From the NCBI GenBank assembly GCA_021200075.1, contig JAJQGZ010000012.1:1-5905 (forward strand): a DNA stretch of 5,905 nt, read 5' to 3'. Below are positions 5,881 through 5,905 of the stretch, one piece after another. The stretch is from Clostridiales bacterium. Its GTDB lineage: Bacteria > Bacillota > Clostridia > Oscillospirales > Acutalibacteraceae. Position 1 is the first letter of the stretch. Every line of letters begins with the position of its first letter. The notes under the pieces are model-generated. The model was not told the DNA's origin, did not search any database, and saw only the letters and a program-made list of their open reading frames with translations. The translations under genes were made by a program, and so were the position numbers.

Positions 5881-5905
5881 GGGATTCACAGAAAAAGTGA
5901 GTCCC
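5881..5905 (-). terminator. Terminator hairpin of an upstream minus-strand gene beyond the window
   Basis: GGGATTCAC (5881-5889) pairs with GTGAGTCCC (5897-5905) in a 9-bp stem with one G-T wobble and a seven-base loop. The stem may continue past the window edge. On the minus strand it is followed by GATTTTTGC and further T-runs, as for an intrinsic terminator. This suggests a minus-strand gene ends just right of the window and is insulated from the copper promoter. Confidence 0.6.

Overview
The window looks like chromosomal DNA from an anaerobic, probably endospore-forming or formerly spore-forming Clostridia-type Firmicute. The reasons are a sigma-K-like sporulation sigma factor, a CsoR/CopA/CopZ copper operon of clostridial type, AT-rich intergenic regions, purine-rich Shine-Dalgarno sites and TTGACA/TATAAT promoters with 17-bp spacers. 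I cannot name the species from the sequence alone.

Layout from left to right. (1) Positions 1-617, minus strand: the 5' part of a sigK-like gene, cut by the left edge of the window and interrupted by two single-base frameshifts, both at homopolymer runs. (2) Positions 645-811: the short divergent region, with a sigma-A-type promoter for the next gene. (3) Positions 812-1507, plus strand: an intact membrane protein of the YhhN/TMEM86 (lysoplasmalogenase-like) family. (4) Positions 1542-1576: a perfect 12-bp-stem hairpin between convergent genes. (5) Positions 1585-2967, minus strand: a MATE-family multidrug efflux gene broken by an 8-bp tandem duplication and by a 7-base homopolymer frameshift. 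Its most natural start codon also reads ACG. Its promoter at 3004-3032 looks intact. (6) Positions 3038-3070: a second hairpin with exactly the same stem as the first, in mirror orientation. (7) Positions 3086-5767, minus strand: a compact, intact copper operon csoR-copA-copZ, with a near-ideal promoter overlapped at the transcription start by a 17-bp palindromic CsoR-type operator. (8) Positions 5881-5905: a hairpin that looks like the terminator of a minus-strand gene beyond the right edge.

How the genes work together. CsoR should repress its own operon until Cu(I) binds. CopA would then pump Cu(I) out of the cytoplasm, and CopZ would carry Cu(I) to it. The other genes are unrelated to copper.

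The main point of interest is the pattern of damage. About 2.7 kb of copper operon and the 0.7-kb yhhN gene read without interruption, while the sporulation sigma factor and the MATE transporter each carry several disruptions. Four of the lesions could be homopolymer sequencing or assembly errors only in part: the 8-bp perfect tandem duplication is not that kind of error. I see no evidence for an undescribed multi-gene system here. No gene-free stretch exceeds 300 bases.
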